Shown here piece after piece: positions 1 to 9,792 of a stretch of DNA of 64,000 nucleotides (position 1 is the stretch's first letter; every line of letters starts with the position of its first letter). The stretch is from CAJQPP01 sp963793465. Its GTDB lineage: Bacteria > Planctomycetota > Planctomycetia > Pirellulales > Pirellulaceae. Both the position numbers and the translations under genes were made by a program. Below the pieces are notes generated by a model. That model ran no database searches, had not been told where the DNA came from, and worked only from the letters and a program-made list of their open reading frames with translations. The DNA is taken from contig CAWCAJ010000005.1 in the NCBI GenBank assembly GCA_963793465.1, positions 186,001 through 250,000 of the forward strand, read 5' to 3'.

Positions 1-2388
1 ATCGTGTTGGTGCCCTTTCTGACCCGGCAAATTCAAACGGCCCTGTATCCGCAGTTGGAGAGTCCCGGGTTGAATTATCAATCAAGGCCGTTCTGGGGGG
101 GGCCATTCCTGGGACGCGCAGCCTCTACCGCGTTTCTGCAAGATTCAGCGGGTCTGTCCGAGTCATTTTCAAAAAACCGTGGGCAAGCACCTGCTCAAGA
201 AATTCGAGCCCAAATCGAATCTTCAAATTTGCTCAACGATCCCAAAGCTCAAATACAAACGGGGCCTGCTGAACCCGAATGGAAATGGAATGTGGTTACC
301 TGTGGATGGGATGGTCCCGTGTCGGCCGACCAGGTGATCCGTCCGGTGCTGATTACACCCAATCAGCACCGAATATTGAATGTGGCCCGGATTGGATTGC
401 TCTCATTGTTGGCCATCATCTTGTTCGGGATGGTCAGGTTTCCGAAACGGAGAGCGGCCGGAAAAGCCATCAGCGTGGGCTTGCTGGTATTGCTCTGCTT
501 GCCACCCGCTCAACTGGATGCTCAGGAAATCCCCAACTCCGAGATGTTGGAAACGTTACGGAAACGACTGTTGGAACCGACTGATGTTTTTCCGCATGCC
601 GCGGAAATCCCGGCCGTGAGTCTGAATCTTGAGGGAAATCAAATCACTATGGAAGTTGAGGTTCACGCGGCGGTTGATGTCGCAGTACCGCTTCCCGGAC
701 AAATACCGGTTTGGTCGCCCGTCTCCGTCACCTTGGACGGCAAGACTGCCGATCTGGTATGTCGAAAACAGGGTTACTTGTGGATGGTCGTGCCCAAGGG
801 CGTGCATCTCGTGGTTGTGGAAGCGGTTTTGCCCGATGTTAGCGAATGGAACTGGACGTTCCTGTTGCCACCCAGGACCGTCGCCGTAACTGCGCCCGGC
901 TGGACCGTTTCCGGAATTCGCACAGACGGTATTCCCGAGAAACAGGTGTTCTTTGCCCGAGAAGTCAGAGAATCAGAGGATACGGCCAGCTATGATCGCC
1001 GCGAGTTCAATTCGCTGATGGTCGTTGACCGGCATTTGGAAGCTGGCCTGGTCTGGCAAGTACGCAATGTTGTGACACGGCTTTCTCCTGATGAAAAGGC
1101 AGTTTCGCTAAAAATTCCGCTATTGCCAAACGAAAGCGTGTTGACCTCATCCGCCATAGTCAATGACGGCTTCGTGGAAGTCCGTCTAAGCGCCGGGCAG
1201 AAGTCGTTCTCATGGACCAGCGACCTGCCCGTGGGTGAGGAGATCCAAATGTTGGCTCCGCAAACCAATCAATGGGTTGAACGCTGGCATCTGACCACGT
1301 CACCTGTGTGGAATGTGTCAGCTACTGGATTGCCGCCCATTTTTGAAACGAATCAACAACGCCTGGTTCCTGTTTGGCATCCTTGGCCGGCAGAAGAGGT
1401 GAGCCTGGTGTTCGACAAACCGGTCCCGGTAACTGGCGAAACAGTTACCGTGCAACGACTGCGTCATGAAACCTCGCTGGGCAGTCGTCAGCGCACCGAA
1501 CAACTGGAGGTCGAGTTGGAGTGTAGTCTGGGTGGCGATTTCCCCATACAGCTGGATGCCACATCTGAAATTTCCTCGGTCCAAGTGGCGGGGAAAGTCA
1601 CTCCGGTGCGACGGGATGGCAGTCATTTGATAATTCCCGTGCAACCAGGGAAACAAACCATCGAAATTGCCTGGCGTAGTAATGCTACTTTGGGAAAAGT
1701 ATTTCACTCCCAGCCAATTCAATTGCCGGTTGCCTCGGCCAACATCACATCCACGGTCAGAGTGCCAGAAAGCCGCTGGGTTTTGTGGACCGACGGCCCG
1801 GCCCGGGGACCGGCAGTGCAGTTCTGGGTCATCTTGATATTTGCGATTTTTGGGGCCCTGATTCTGGGTGGGTTCTCCCGCTCACCGCTCAGCAGGATCG
1901 AGTGGGTATTGTTGGTGATTGGATTGACCCAGGTACACATTGTCGCCGCCATGATCGTCGTGGCGTGGCTATATCTATTGGCCTGGCGAGGCAAGTCGGA
2001 TCCGGGCAGAACAAAGTGGTGGGTGTTTGACTTCGGACAAATCGGACTCGTTTTGCTGACCGTGGTTGTTCTTGGCATCCTGATCGAAGTTGTCAGGAAC
2101 GGGTTGCTGGGGCAACCTGAGATGTTTATCGCTGGAAACGGATCCCGGCAGACCTTTTTGCAGTGGTTTCAGCCACGTGATGGGGTGACGCTGCCGTCAA
2201 CAACCGTTATTTCCGTTAGCGTGTGGTTTTACCGTCTGCTGATGCTGTTGTGGGCTTTATGGCTGGCGGCAGCGCTGCTGCGGTGGTTCGTGTTCGGCTG
2301 GAAGAGTTTCTGCCGGGGTGGGGCTTGGCGTCATCGTCCCGTGGCTACGCAGGTATCTGAGAGTGTCACCCTTCCAGCCAACGATTAA
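1..2388 (+). CDS. large multi-pass membrane protein, 5' end outside window
   Basis: The frame is open to the left edge, so this is the C-terminal roughly 795 residues of a longer protein. Two hydrophobic segments lie near residues 124-144 and 155-172. A long, probably extracytoplasmic, beta-rich stretch (about 180-600) follows. The C-terminus has a cluster of strongly hydrophobic helices near 607-627, 633-664, 678-697 and 740-762. No catalytic motif or named domain is recognised. The architecture (soluble middle domain between membrane helices) suits an envelope-anchored protein, but no function can be assigned. No partner is evident downstream: about 255 bases without a gene separate it from the BON-domain gene. 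Confidence 0.75.
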   Translation: MVLVPFLTRQIQTALYPQLESPGLNYQSRPFWGGPFLGRAASTAFLQDSAGLSESFSKNRGQAPAQEIRAQIESSNLLNDPKAQIQTGPAEPEWKWNVVTCGWDGPVSADQVIRPVLITPNQHRILNVARIGLLSLLAIILFGMVRFPKRRAAGKAISVGLLVLLCLPPAQLDAQEIPNSEMLETLRKRLLEPTDVFPHAAEIPAVSLNLEGNQITMEVEVHAAVDVAVPLPGQIPVWSPVSVTLDGKTADLVCRKQGYLWMVVPKGVHLVVVEAVLPDVSEWNWTFLLPPRTVAVTAPGWTVSGIRTDGIPEKQVFFAREVRESEDTASYDRREFNSLMVVDRHLEAGLVWQVRNVVTRLSPDEKAVSLKIPLLPNESVLTSSAIVNDGFVEVRLSAGQKSFSWTSDLPVGEEIQMLAPQTNQWVERWHLTTSPVWNVSATGLPPIFETNQQRLVPVWHPWPAEEVSLVFDKPVPVTGETVTVQRLRHETSLGSRQRTEQLEVELECSLGGDFPIQLDATSEISSVQVAGKVTPVRRDGSHLIIPVQPGKQTIEIAWRSNATLGKVFHSQPIQLPVASANITSTVRVPESRWVLWTDGPARGPAVQFWVILIFAIFGALILGGFSRSPLSRIEWVLLVIGLTQVHIVAAMIVVAWLYLLAWRGKSDPGRTKWWVFDFGQIGLVLLTVVVLGILIEVVRNGLLGQPEMFIAGNGSRQTFLQWFQPRDGVTLPSTTVISVSVWFYRLLMLLWALWLAAALLRWFVFGWKSFCRGGAWRHRPVATQVSESVTLPAND

Positions 2389-2643
2389 GTGTGCCGGCCG
2401 GCGATCAAATAGTACGAGGTGTGTGTTCAATCTGGCGGCGGTGTTGAAAGCGAATCGTCGGGGATGACGACCGACATGGATTTCGGGTTAGGCGGCCTGT
2501 GCCAGCCGTAACAACCTGCAGGATCTATATCTGGGCTGGAGTTTCGATCTGAAATCTGCTGGGTTTGGCGGCCATGACACTCCGCTGTAACCGATATTAC
2601 TTCACCGTAACCGACGTTCAATCATGGCTTCCCGCGTAGAACG

Positions 2644-2877
2644 ATGCCAACAATTTTTTCCCATACGCTGACTCCAGCATTGGATTATCAGATCACCTCA
2701 CTTCTCACCGGCCACCAACAGGTTCGTGCCCGCGAATTGCGTGTCCATTCGCAACGCGATGCCGTGGTCCTGGAAGGTCAAGTGGATTCCTGGTACGCCA
2801 AACAGGTGGCCCAGGAGTCGATTCGGCAAATTTCAGGGAATGTTCGCATTGTGAATCAACTGCAAGTGGTTTCTTGA
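2644..2877 (+). CDS. small BON-domain protein
   Basis: This 77-residue protein is almost entirely one BON domain. It contains the typical pattern: charged helix, then VVLEGQVDSWYAKQ, then a helix, then the closing VRIVNQLQV strand. BON domains (about 60 residues, named from OsmY and haemolysin-like proteins) generally bind membranes or hydrophobic ligands and often occur in periplasmic stress proteins. No signal peptide is visible, so this copy may be cytoplasmic. No clear Shine-Dalgarno precedes the ATG. It sits 135 bases upstream of tpx on the same strand, and co-transcription is possible but unproven. Confidence 0.7.
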   Translation: MPTIFSHTLTPALDYQITSLLTGHQQVRARELRVHSQRDAVVLEGQVDSWYAKQVAQESIRQISGNVRIVNQLQVVS

Positions 2878-3012
2878 TCGATCACGCCGTCGCTGATCGA
2901 ATTTGCAGGGGAATCGTCCCAGTTCCTGCCGCCCCCTTGAAAGGGCCCTCGACGGATTTGATACTCAGGGCTGAGTTTCCATCCATCTTGTGAACCCTGA
3001 GGTACTGAAAAT

Positions 3013-3537
3013 ATGTCACGTTCCGGAGCAATTACATTCAAAGGCACTCCCATGACCCTGGTTGGCGAAGCGCTGAAAACGGGTCAGGCGGCACCCGATT
3101 TCACTTTGCATTACTTTCAGGACGGGATGCAGACTTTGACGCTGGCCGATCTGGCCGGGAAGCCCACCTTGATTAGTGTGGTGCCATCCTTGGATACTGG
3201 CGTATGTGCCATTCAAACTCAACAGTTCAATGAGAAGCTGGCAGAACTGGGAGACGCTGTTAATGCGATTACCGTCAGCTGCGACTTGCCATTCGCGCAA
3301 GGTCGATTCTGTGGCGATCACAATATCACCATGCGAACCGCCAGTGATTACCAGGACCGTAACTTCGGGAACAACTGGGGCATGTTGATTGACGAGTTGA
3401 AGCTGCTGGCTCGCGGCGTCTTTGTTCTGGATGGCCAAGGTAAGGTGGTTTACGCTGAAACAGTGAAGGAAGTCACCGACCAACCCGACTACGCTGCCGC
3501 TATGACTGCGATCAACGGTTCCTTGGCAGCGACCTAG
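3013..3537 (+). CDS. tpx: thiol peroxidase (2-Cys peroxiredoxin, Tpx type)
   Basis: This 174-residue protein matches the Tpx family over its full length. It starts with the family's ITFKGTPMTLVGE segment. The peroxidatic cysteine is Cys65 in PSLDTGVCAIQT and the resolving cysteine is Cys100 in LPFAQGRFCG. An additional Cys90 lies at the position equivalent to the third cysteine of E. coli Tpx. The enzyme reduces hydroperoxides using thioredoxin. The ATG at 3013 fits the family N-terminus, with GAGG about 10 bases upstream. A Rho-independent terminator lies at 3759-3789. Confidence 0.96.
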   Translation: MSRSGAITFKGTPMTLVGEALKTGQAAPDFTLHYFQDGMQTLTLADLAGKPTLISVVPSLDTGVCAIQTQQFNEKLAELGDAVNAITVSCDLPFAQGRFCGDHNITMRTASDYQDRNFGNNWGMLIDELKLLARGVFVLDGQGKVVYAETVKEVTDQPDYAAAMTAINGSLAAT

Positions 3538-3758
3538 TGACTTGTGAGGGCCGCAGGCGGGCGGGAGTCAAATGCCGGCATGGCCCCGCAGGTGCATCTC
3601 CCAATTGAATTCGTTTCCTTATCCAAACCTCAAGACACGAAGCGGCACCAGGCCTGGCCCGAAATTTTGCCGCCTCGGGAATCCGAATTCCTCGATCATC
3701 CAGCCCTGCATGCCTGAGGGTCCGGCAACTGTGCAATTACTGTCACCAACCAAAACCA

Positions 3759-3789
3759 ACGCACTCCAAACTCGGGAGTGCGTTTTTTT
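3759..3789 (+). terminator. Rho-independent terminator downstream of tpx
   Basis: A perfect 9-base stem (ACGCACTCC / GGAGTGCGT) with a 7-base loop is followed by seven Ts on the + strand. It lies about 220 bases after tpx and 65 bases before the 3' end of the convergent alaS. A weaker T-rich tract on the other side means it may also stop transcription from alaS. Confidence 0.85.
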
Positions 3790-3853
3790 ATCATCGCATG
3801 GCGAGATAGCATTTGGTTTCGTCGCCGGCCAACACCATCCGGTGTTGCGGGGC

Positions 3854-6646
3854 TCAGGTCACGGTGGCCGTCCGCAAGTATTCTCTGGCGGCATCCAGTG
3901 CGACGTTGATTTTCCCGGGTTGTTTGCCTCCGGCTTGGGCCATGTCCGGTCGCCCACCACCCCCGCCGCCCACAGTGGGGGCCACCGATTTCACCCAATC
4001 ACCGGCGCTCAGGCCGCGCTTCACCAGGTCTTTGCTGAGACCGGCCAACAGCATGACTTTGTCAGGACCCTGGATGGCGGCCAGAAACACGGCCGTGTTA
4101 TCAGCATGCTGTCGTAGTTGATCGATCAGCTTACGCAGCAGGTCGGCATTGGCACCCGGAACCTCGCTCACGATCACCTGAATTTCCGAGATTTGGATGG
4201 CCCGTTCGCGAAGGGACTGCGGAGTGATATCCGAGGTGTCCACCATACGCTCGATTTGTTGGCCCAATTTGAGGATCTCTTCCTGCAGCGAACGAATTCG
4301 TTCCACCACGTCGCTGGTGGGCACATTCAAGTCGCGTGCCACCTGCTTCAGCAGTTGACGTTGCTGGGCGTAGGAGAGTTCCTGCGGCCGCGACTTCAAC
4401 GATGGAGGGGGCTCGGCGGGTTGCCCACCGGCAAGTTGTTTTTTCAATGCCTTGGTGTGCTGGATCAGCTGCTTCACGGCAGCCGGGATTTCCGGGCTGC
4501 CTACGCTTAACAGGGCCGCCGCCTGTTCCAGGGAAGCGATGGTTTGCTCAGCATGTTGTCGTGCCTTCTCACCGGTGAGGGCCACGATTCGTCGCACGCC
4601 AGTGGATACAGCCTCTTCGGAAACGATTTCGATGGCGGCGATCTGGGAGGTGTTGGAAACGTGGGTGCCGCCACACAATTCCTTGCTGAATTCTCCAATC
4701 GACACCATGCGAACGGGATCCGGGTACTTTTCGCCAAACAGCATCATGGCGCCCTGTTGTCGGGCATCCTGCATCGGCAGAATCTGGGCCTTGACAGGTG
4801 CATTTTCAGCGACCCGTTTCATGGACTCCTCTTCGATGTGTTGCAGATCGGTGGGAGACACGGCTTCCTGATTGGCAAAGTCGAATCGCAAATGATCGTC
4901 CTCGACCTTGGATCCCCGCTGTTGGGCGTGTTCCCCGAGGTACTTTTGCAACGCAAAATGCAGAATGTGCGTTGCCGAGTGGGCACGTTGAATCCCCTCA
5001 CGACGCGGTTCATCGACTTGCACGGCCACCCGATCCCCTTGCCGGATGGTACCCTCCAGCAGCCGGCCCTGATGCACGAAAACGTCGCCATCCTTCCTGA
5101 CATCGTCGACCGAAAATTTTCCGTGGGGTCCCACGATCAGGCCACTGTCGCCGACCTGCCCACCCGCTTCCGCGTAGAAGGGTGTGCGATCCAAAACCAG
5201 CAGTTGGCCGGTTCCTGCATCGTCGATGGATTGCAGGCGTGTGCCATCCGATACCAGCCCACATACCACCCCCTGATCGCGAGTGCACTCGTACCCCAGA
5301 AACTCGGTGGACTTGATTTCCTTTTTGATTTCGTCGAGCGGCCCAAAGTCCCCCATCACGTTGGCCTGACCCGCGCCGCTGGCGACGGCGTGATGTTCAC
5401 GGGCTTGCTGATAAGCCTGCCAGTCGAATCCCAGTCCCCGTTCTGTGGCAATCGATTCCAGCAGTTCGGCGGGGATCCCCTGTTCCTGGAACAGGTCAAA
5501 GGCCTGTTGGCCATCAACAACCTTGCTGCTGGTTTCCTGCATCCTGGCAAAGATGCGTTCCATATGACTCAGGCCCGAATCCAGGGTTTGCAGGAACGCT
5601 TCTTCCTCGGCGCACACGACTCGCGCCACAGTTTCACAGGTCGTTTGTAGTTCGGGATAAGGCTGGCTCATCACCTCGGCCACGACCGGAACGATCTGAA
5701 ACAGGAAGGGATCCCGCATTCCCATTTCGTGACCCTGCAGGACGGCTCGTCGCAAGAGGCGACGGATCACGTAGTTTTCTTTCTGGGTGCCGGGGATCAC
5801 GTTTTCATGAATGGCCATGGTGCAGGCCCGAACGTGATCAGCGATGCGTCGCAATCGGCGACCATTGTCGGATTGAGCCTCGTAATTCTGGTGACAGGCT
5901 GCTGCGGCGGCTTGCACCAGGGGCAATAGACTATCAATGTGAAAATTGGTTTCGACCCCCTGCATCATGGCCGCCATGCGTTCCAGTCCCATGCCGGTAT
6001 CGATGTTCTGGCTGGGCAAAGGGGTCAGGTTGTCGGGTGGATCGCCGTGGCGGTTGAATTGAGTAAAGACCAAATTCCAGATCTCGCATTCGGGCCCCTG
6101 GTCCGGGTGATAGAAGATCTCGCTGCAGGGCCCGCAGACGCCGTCGGGTCCATCCGAGGGGGCCCCCGCCGGCCAGAAATTATCGTGTTCTCCCAGCCGG
6201 CCGATTCGGTTGAGTGGCAGCCCAATCTGGTGCTGCCAGATATCTGCGGCCTCGTCGTCATCCTGATAGACCGTCACCGTCAGTCGCTGGGGATCGATCC
6301 CCATCCATTTGGGGTCGGTGAGAAATTCCCAGGCCCAGGCAATCGCCTCTTTCTTGAAATAATCTCCGAAACTGAAGTTGCCCAGCATCTCAAAAAACGT
6401 GTGGTGGTAGGCAGTGCGCCCCACATTCTCAATATCCCCGGTACGCAGGCACTTTTGGCAACTGGTGGCACGTGTGAATTCCAGTTCGACCTTTCCCAGG
6501 AAGTGGTCTTTAAAGGGGTTCATGCCCGCCGGGGTGAACAGGACGGTGTTGTCCCATTTGGGAACCAGTACGTCGCTGGGGCAAACCGTATGTCCCTGAC
6601 GCTGGAAAAAGTCGAGATATTTTTCACGGATTTCGTTGGTCTTCAT
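3854..6646 (-). CDS. alaS: alanine--tRNA ligase
   Basis: This is a full-length class II alanyl-tRNA synthetase of about 930 residues. The N-terminus is the family's MKTNEIREKYLDFF, followed by the catalytic core (RTAYHHTFFEMLGNFSFGDY, NIDTGMGLERM). The editing domain has the HSATHILH zinc/HxxxH motif and the later CGGTHV motif. The C-terminal C-Ala region ends in a glycine-rich VGGGGGGRPDMAQAGG segment, the DHHA1-type domain. I chose the ATG at 6646 because it has AGGA at good spacing and matches the family start; the frame stays open 22 codons further upstream. Several long antisense open frames overlap it and are shadows. Confidence 0.98.
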   Translation of the reverse strand: MKTNEIREKYLDFFQRQGHTVCPSDVLVPKWDNTVLFTPAGMNPFKDHFLGKVELEFTRATSCQKCLRTGDIENVGRTAYHHTFFEMLGNFSFGDYFKKEAIAWAWEFLTDPKWMGIDPQRLTVTVYQDDDEAADIWQHQIGLPLNRIGRLGEHDNFWPAGAPSDGPDGVCGPCSEIFYHPDQGPECEIWNLVFTQFNRHGDPPDNLTPLPSQNIDTGMGLERMAAMMQGVETNFHIDSLLPLVQAAAAACHQNYEAQSDNGRRLRRIADHVRACTMAIHENVIPGTQKENYVIRRLLRRAVLQGHEMGMRDPFLFQIVPVVAEVMSQPYPELQTTCETVARVVCAEEEAFLQTLDSGLSHMERIFARMQETSSKVVDGQQAFDLFQEQGIPAELLESIATERGLGFDWQAYQQAREHHAVASGAGQANVMGDFGPLDEIKKEIKSTEFLGYECTRDQGVVCGLVSDGTRLQSIDDAGTGQLLVLDRTPFYAEAGGQVGDSGLIVGPHGKFSVDDVRKDGDVFVHQGRLLEGTIRQGDRVAVQVDEPRREGIQRAHSATHILHFALQKYLGEHAQQRGSKVEDDHLRFDFANQEAVSPTDLQHIEEESMKRVAENAPVKAQILPMQDARQQGAMMLFGEKYPDPVRMVSIGEFSKELCGGTHVSNTSQIAAIEIVSEEAVSTGVRRIVALTGEKARQHAEQTIASLEQAAALLSVGSPEIPAAVKQLIQHTKALKKQLAGGQPAEPPPSLKSRPQELSYAQQRQLLKQVARDLNVPTSDVVERIRSLQEEILKLGQQIERMVDTSDITPQSLRERAIQISEIQVIVSEVPGANADLLRKLIDQLRQHADNTAVFLAAIQGPDKVMLLAGLSKDLVKRGLSAGDWVKSVAPTVGGGGGGRPDMAQAGGKQPGKINVALDAAREYLRTATVT

Positions 6647-6784
6647 GTCGTTTTCCTGCATTGTTTCGGCTGGTTGCAATATATCCAGCAACGCCCGGAA
6701 CGAACAGAACACTGTGGCCGTGGTGCGTCGGCCAGCGTGTTCCGGGCCGCCGGCAAGGTGGCAGGCTGGATGAGTGATCCGCGG

Positions 6785-6813
6785 GTGCCACGGCTGGCTT
6801 GCCCAACGGTGTC
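6785..6813. repeat. single copy of dispersed palindromic repeat (variant)
   Basis: GTGCCACGGCTGGCTTGCCC followed by AACGGTGTC is, on the minus strand, a variant of the core that builds the arrays at 14352-14968 and 34401-35086 (CACTGCTGG-GCAAG-CCAGCAGTGGCACC). It lies between alaS and the protease gene. The stem is imperfect here. Confidence 0.6.
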
Positions 6814-6858
6814 AACGTGAATCCAGCACGGGCCTAACAACCCAGAGCTGACGGTGCA

Positions 6859-8424
6859 CTAGCGATTTGCAGTCGGCTGAGAGGGAATGGTCAGTTGGGA
6901 CGTTTCGCCCGTATCGCTGTCGACCAATTCCAGGGTGACGGTTTGATCCGGGAATCGGTTCACCTCACGGTAGAACTCGCCGGGTGTGCTCACGGATCGG
7001 CCCTGAATTTTGCCAACCAGCGATCGGGGCCGCACACCCGCTTGCCAGGCGGCAGAGTCTGGCTCGACCTGCGATACGACGACACAGCCTGCCGGGTTCA
7101 GGGATGGGATCAGCAGCTGGAATCTGGGAATCGCAAACGGATACTCCACTTGCAAGCCACGCCATCCAGGCAGGGGTATGCGGGACCAGGATGACCGACG
7201 CGTTTCCAAGCGGCGTTTGGAAAGCCGCACTTGAACGTCGATCGACTCAACGGGTTCGACCGACAACCGTCCGCGTCGTCCACGCACACGGATGGTCGCG
7301 CCAGCTTGGCGGCTGGTCACGAAGCGGTAGTAATCCTGCGTACTGGAAATCCTGGTTTCGTCCAGCTGTGTGATTACGTCGGTAAAACGCAAGCCGGCAG
7401 CGTCGGCTGGGGAATGCGTGACCACGTCGATGATCTGAACTCCCTTGAAATTGGCCGACATTTGTTGTGGCCCCAGATTTCTGGGGGTCACTCCCAAAAA
7501 ACCGTATTCGGGCAAGCCCTGATCCGAGATCAGGCGAGCCACCACGGCTTGCAGTGCCGCATCCAGCGGAATGACAATGATGTCCGGTGCGGATTCGGAA
7601 GTGGGTACCAGGGCGGTCGTAAGTCCCACCAGTCTGCCGCGGTCGTCGAAAACCCCGCCACCGCTTTGGAATCCCAGGAAACGGGCGGGGATCCGCAGCA
7701 ACCCCCCGTATTGGTACAGGGAATCGGAAGCCAGCGAGTCGAATCGGTTAGCGGACGGTGTGTCCCGCTCGTTCGGCGATGGTCGTGGATAAAGTTCGCC
7801 AGGACCGGAAAACGGCAACTGCCGGGTTCCGGCGGGATAAACGGTTAGCGTTTGGGACAGCAGCGATTCCGTTGTCAGGGGCTCCGCGATTGGGGCAACC
7901 TGAAGACCCGCTGTGTCGGCTTTCAAGATGGCCAGGTCGGACCAGGCATCCAAGGCCCACGGTTTGGCTGGAACCAACTCCCTGCCCTCAGCAACTTTCA
8001 GGAAATACCGGCAAAACTCGGGCTCGACCAGCAAGTGTCGTGTTGTCAGGATCGTGTTCTCAGCAACCACGACGCCGTAACCGTGGGTCAGTGGATTGAG
8101 AGGCGGGTCGTCCTGTGGCTCGGGGGTTGCCGAGCCGAAGCAGAAAAGTTGCACCACGCTGCGCGGCAGCTGCGTATCGGGTTCATCAAGTTGAGTCCCT
8201 GCCCAAGCGGTGATCGCTCCCGGGAGGAGCAATACCAGCAACGACAACCGCGGCAGGATGTGATGGAAAGGGCAAAGCCAATGCGAACAGGCAGGGGACC
8301 CTGGGGACCCCCTGCCCCGCTGGGAACGGGCCGGCAGGATTGTCGGCGGATCGTCGCTGGTTGCCGAGTCGCTGATTGGATCCGCTGGACTAGCTGGCCG
8401 ATGCCGCCTCGGCGGGCGTTTCAT
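6859..8424 (-). CDS. HtrA/Deg-like serine protease with two PDZ domains
   Basis: This 521-residue protein has a hydrophobic export/anchor segment near residues 57-75, a trypsin-like domain, then two PDZ domains (about 300-390 and 420-510). The likely triad is His130 (TTRH), Asp163 (SDLAILK) and Ser254 (FQSGGGVFD); the GxSGG context is slightly degenerate compared with the usual GNSGGP. The second PDZ contains VEPDSAAWQAGVRPRSL. It probably acts in envelope protein quality control. The ATG at 8424 has a perfect GGAGG six bases upstream, inside the recA 3' end, so the genes overlap by 35 bases and are probably translationally coupled. Length and order fit DegQ-like proteases, but the exact orthologue is uncertain. 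Confidence 0.85.
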   Translation of the reverse strand: MKRPPRRHRPASPADPISDSATSDDPPTILPARSQRGRGSPGSPACSHWLCPFHHILPRLSLLVLLLPGAITAWAGTQLDEPDTQLPRSVVQLFCFGSATPEPQDDPPLNPLTHGYGVVVAENTILTTRHLLVEPEFCRYFLKVAEGRELVPAKPWALDAWSDLAILKADTAGLQVAPIAEPLTTESLLSQTLTVYPAGTRQLPFSGPGELYPRPSPNERDTPSANRFDSLASDSLYQYGGLLRIPARFLGFQSGGGVFDDRGRLVGLTTALVPTSESAPDIIVIPLDAALQAVVARLISDQGLPEYGFLGVTPRNLGPQQMSANFKGVQIIDVVTHSPADAAGLRFTDVITQLDETRISSTQDYYRFVTSRQAGATIRVRGRRGRLSVEPVESIDVQVRLSKRRLETRRSSWSRIPLPGWRGLQVEYPFAIPRFQLLIPSLNPAGCVVVSQVEPDSAAWQAGVRPRSLVGKIQGRSVSTPGEFYREVNRFPDQTVTLELVDSDTGETSQLTIPSQPTANR

Positions 8425-9568
8425 CGGTGGCCTCCATTTTCTCCGAGATATCATCGATATAGCCACCCGCCGCCATGATCTTGTTGCGAATCTCTTCGGC
8501 GACTTCCGGGTTCTCGATCAGGAAGTTGCGAGCCTTTTCCTTGCCCTGGCCAATATGTGTGGAACCGTATTTGAACCAGGCACCACTTTTCTTGATGATG
8601 TCGTGAGCGACACCCAGGTCCAGCAGGTCGCCTTCGAAACTGATGCCATTGCTGTGCATCATGTCGAACTCGGCGATGCGGAATGGGGGCGCTACCTTGT
8701 TTTTGACAATCTTGCATTTGACACGTTGTCCGACGACTTCCTCACCATCCTTCAGGGCCCCAATCCGACGCACATCAATGCGGCAGGAGCTGTAGAATTT
8801 GAGAGCCCGCCCGCCGGGAGTCGTTTCCGGGCTGCCAAACATGACGCCGATTTTTTCCCGAATCTGGTTGATGAATACGGTGCAGGTTTTGCTTTTGGAA
8901 ATCACGCCGGTCAACTTCCGCATGGACTGACTCATCAGGCGGGCTTGCAAGCCCACATGGGACTGGCCGATCTCCCCTTCCAGCTCCTGTTTAGGGACCA
9001 GTGCGGCCACGGAGTCGATCACGATGATGTCGACCGCGTTGGATTTGATCAGCATTTCGCAGATCTGCATGGCTTCTTCGCCGCTGCTGGGTTGACTGAC
9101 CAGCAGCGTATCGAGTACCACCCCCAGTTTTTTGGCCCATGCCGGATCAAAGGCATGTTCGGCGTCAATGAATGCGGCAATACCGCCGTTCTTTTGGGCC
9201 TCGGCTATCGTGTGCAGGGCCAGCGTGGTTTTGCCGCTGGATTCCGGTCCGTAGATTTCGATAATCCGCCCGCAGGGTAATCCTTGTCCACCCAGGGCAA
9301 TATCCAGCGAGAGGCTACCGGTCGAGATCCCGCGAATCGAGGAGACCCCATCGTTGGTCAGTGACATGATCGAACCGTCACCGAATTGTTTTTCAATCTG
9401 TTGCACGGCTGTTTTCAGATGTTCGTTCTCGTTCAGCAGTTCGGCAATTTTCGTCTCGGGCTTCTTCTTGGGGATTGCTCGAACGGTTTTTTCCTTTTTT
9501 GCCATCGTGGTACCCTTGGTTTGGTTGGAGGCTGGGGTCCGGGCGGACGCTTTCGTGGAAGCTGGCAT
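8390..9568 (-). CDS. recA: recombinase RecA
   Basis: RecA is the DNA strand-exchange and LexA-coprotease ATPase. The Walker A motif GPESSGKT is at about residues 107-114, and the MAW-loop region and the DNA-binding loops (QIREKIGVMFGSPETTPGG) are intact. The longest form is 392 residues, with an Ala/Ser/Thr/Lys-rich extension before IEKQFGDGSIM. An internal ATG at 9505 (MAKKEK, 371 residues) is an equally good start. Both have AAGG-type ribosome sites. The 3' end carries the ribosome binding site and start of the PDZ protease. No LexA box was recognised in the 220 bases upstream. Confidence 0.97.
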   Translation of the reverse strand: MPASTKASARTPASNQTKGTTMAKKEKTVRAIPKKKPETKIAELLNENEHLKTAVQQIEKQFGDGSIMSLTNDGVSSIRGISTGSLSLDIALGGQGLPCGRIIEIYGPESSGKTTLALHTIAEAQKNGGIAAFIDAEHAFDPAWAKKLGVVLDTLLVSQPSSGEEAMQICEMLIKSNAVDIIVIDSVAALVPKQELEGEIGQSHVGLQARLMSQSMRKLTGVISKSKTCTVFINQIREKIGVMFGSPETTPGGRALKFYSSCRIDVRRIGALKDGEEVVGQRVKCKIVKNKVAPPFRIAEFDMMHSNGISFEGDLLDLGVAHDIIKKSGAWFKYGSTHIGQGKEKARNFLIENPEVAEEIRNKIMAAGGYIDDISEKMEATDETPAEAASAS

Positions 9569-9792
9569 GGGTGATCCTTGGATTCAAGATGCGAAGGAAT
9601 TCAGCCCAGCGTTCGTCCCTGAATAACACGTGCCGGTGGTCATTGTGGCACCCGAAACGGGAAAACAAAAGGGCTGCTGATGATCAGAGATGCTGGGAAT
9701 GGCGAATCTCACACAATCAGTATTCGCCGATGAAACGACAAGTCAGGTCGCTACCGTCGCTGAATTCAGGGAAATTTTCGGGTCCCCGGGAC

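Noticed and set aside
4544..5650. 368-codon + strand open frame
   Set aside because: Antisense shadow of alaS; GC-rich genes commonly leave the complementary frame open, and the translation has no family features.
5939..6820. 293-codon + strand open frame
   Set aside because: Antisense to the N-terminal half of alaS.
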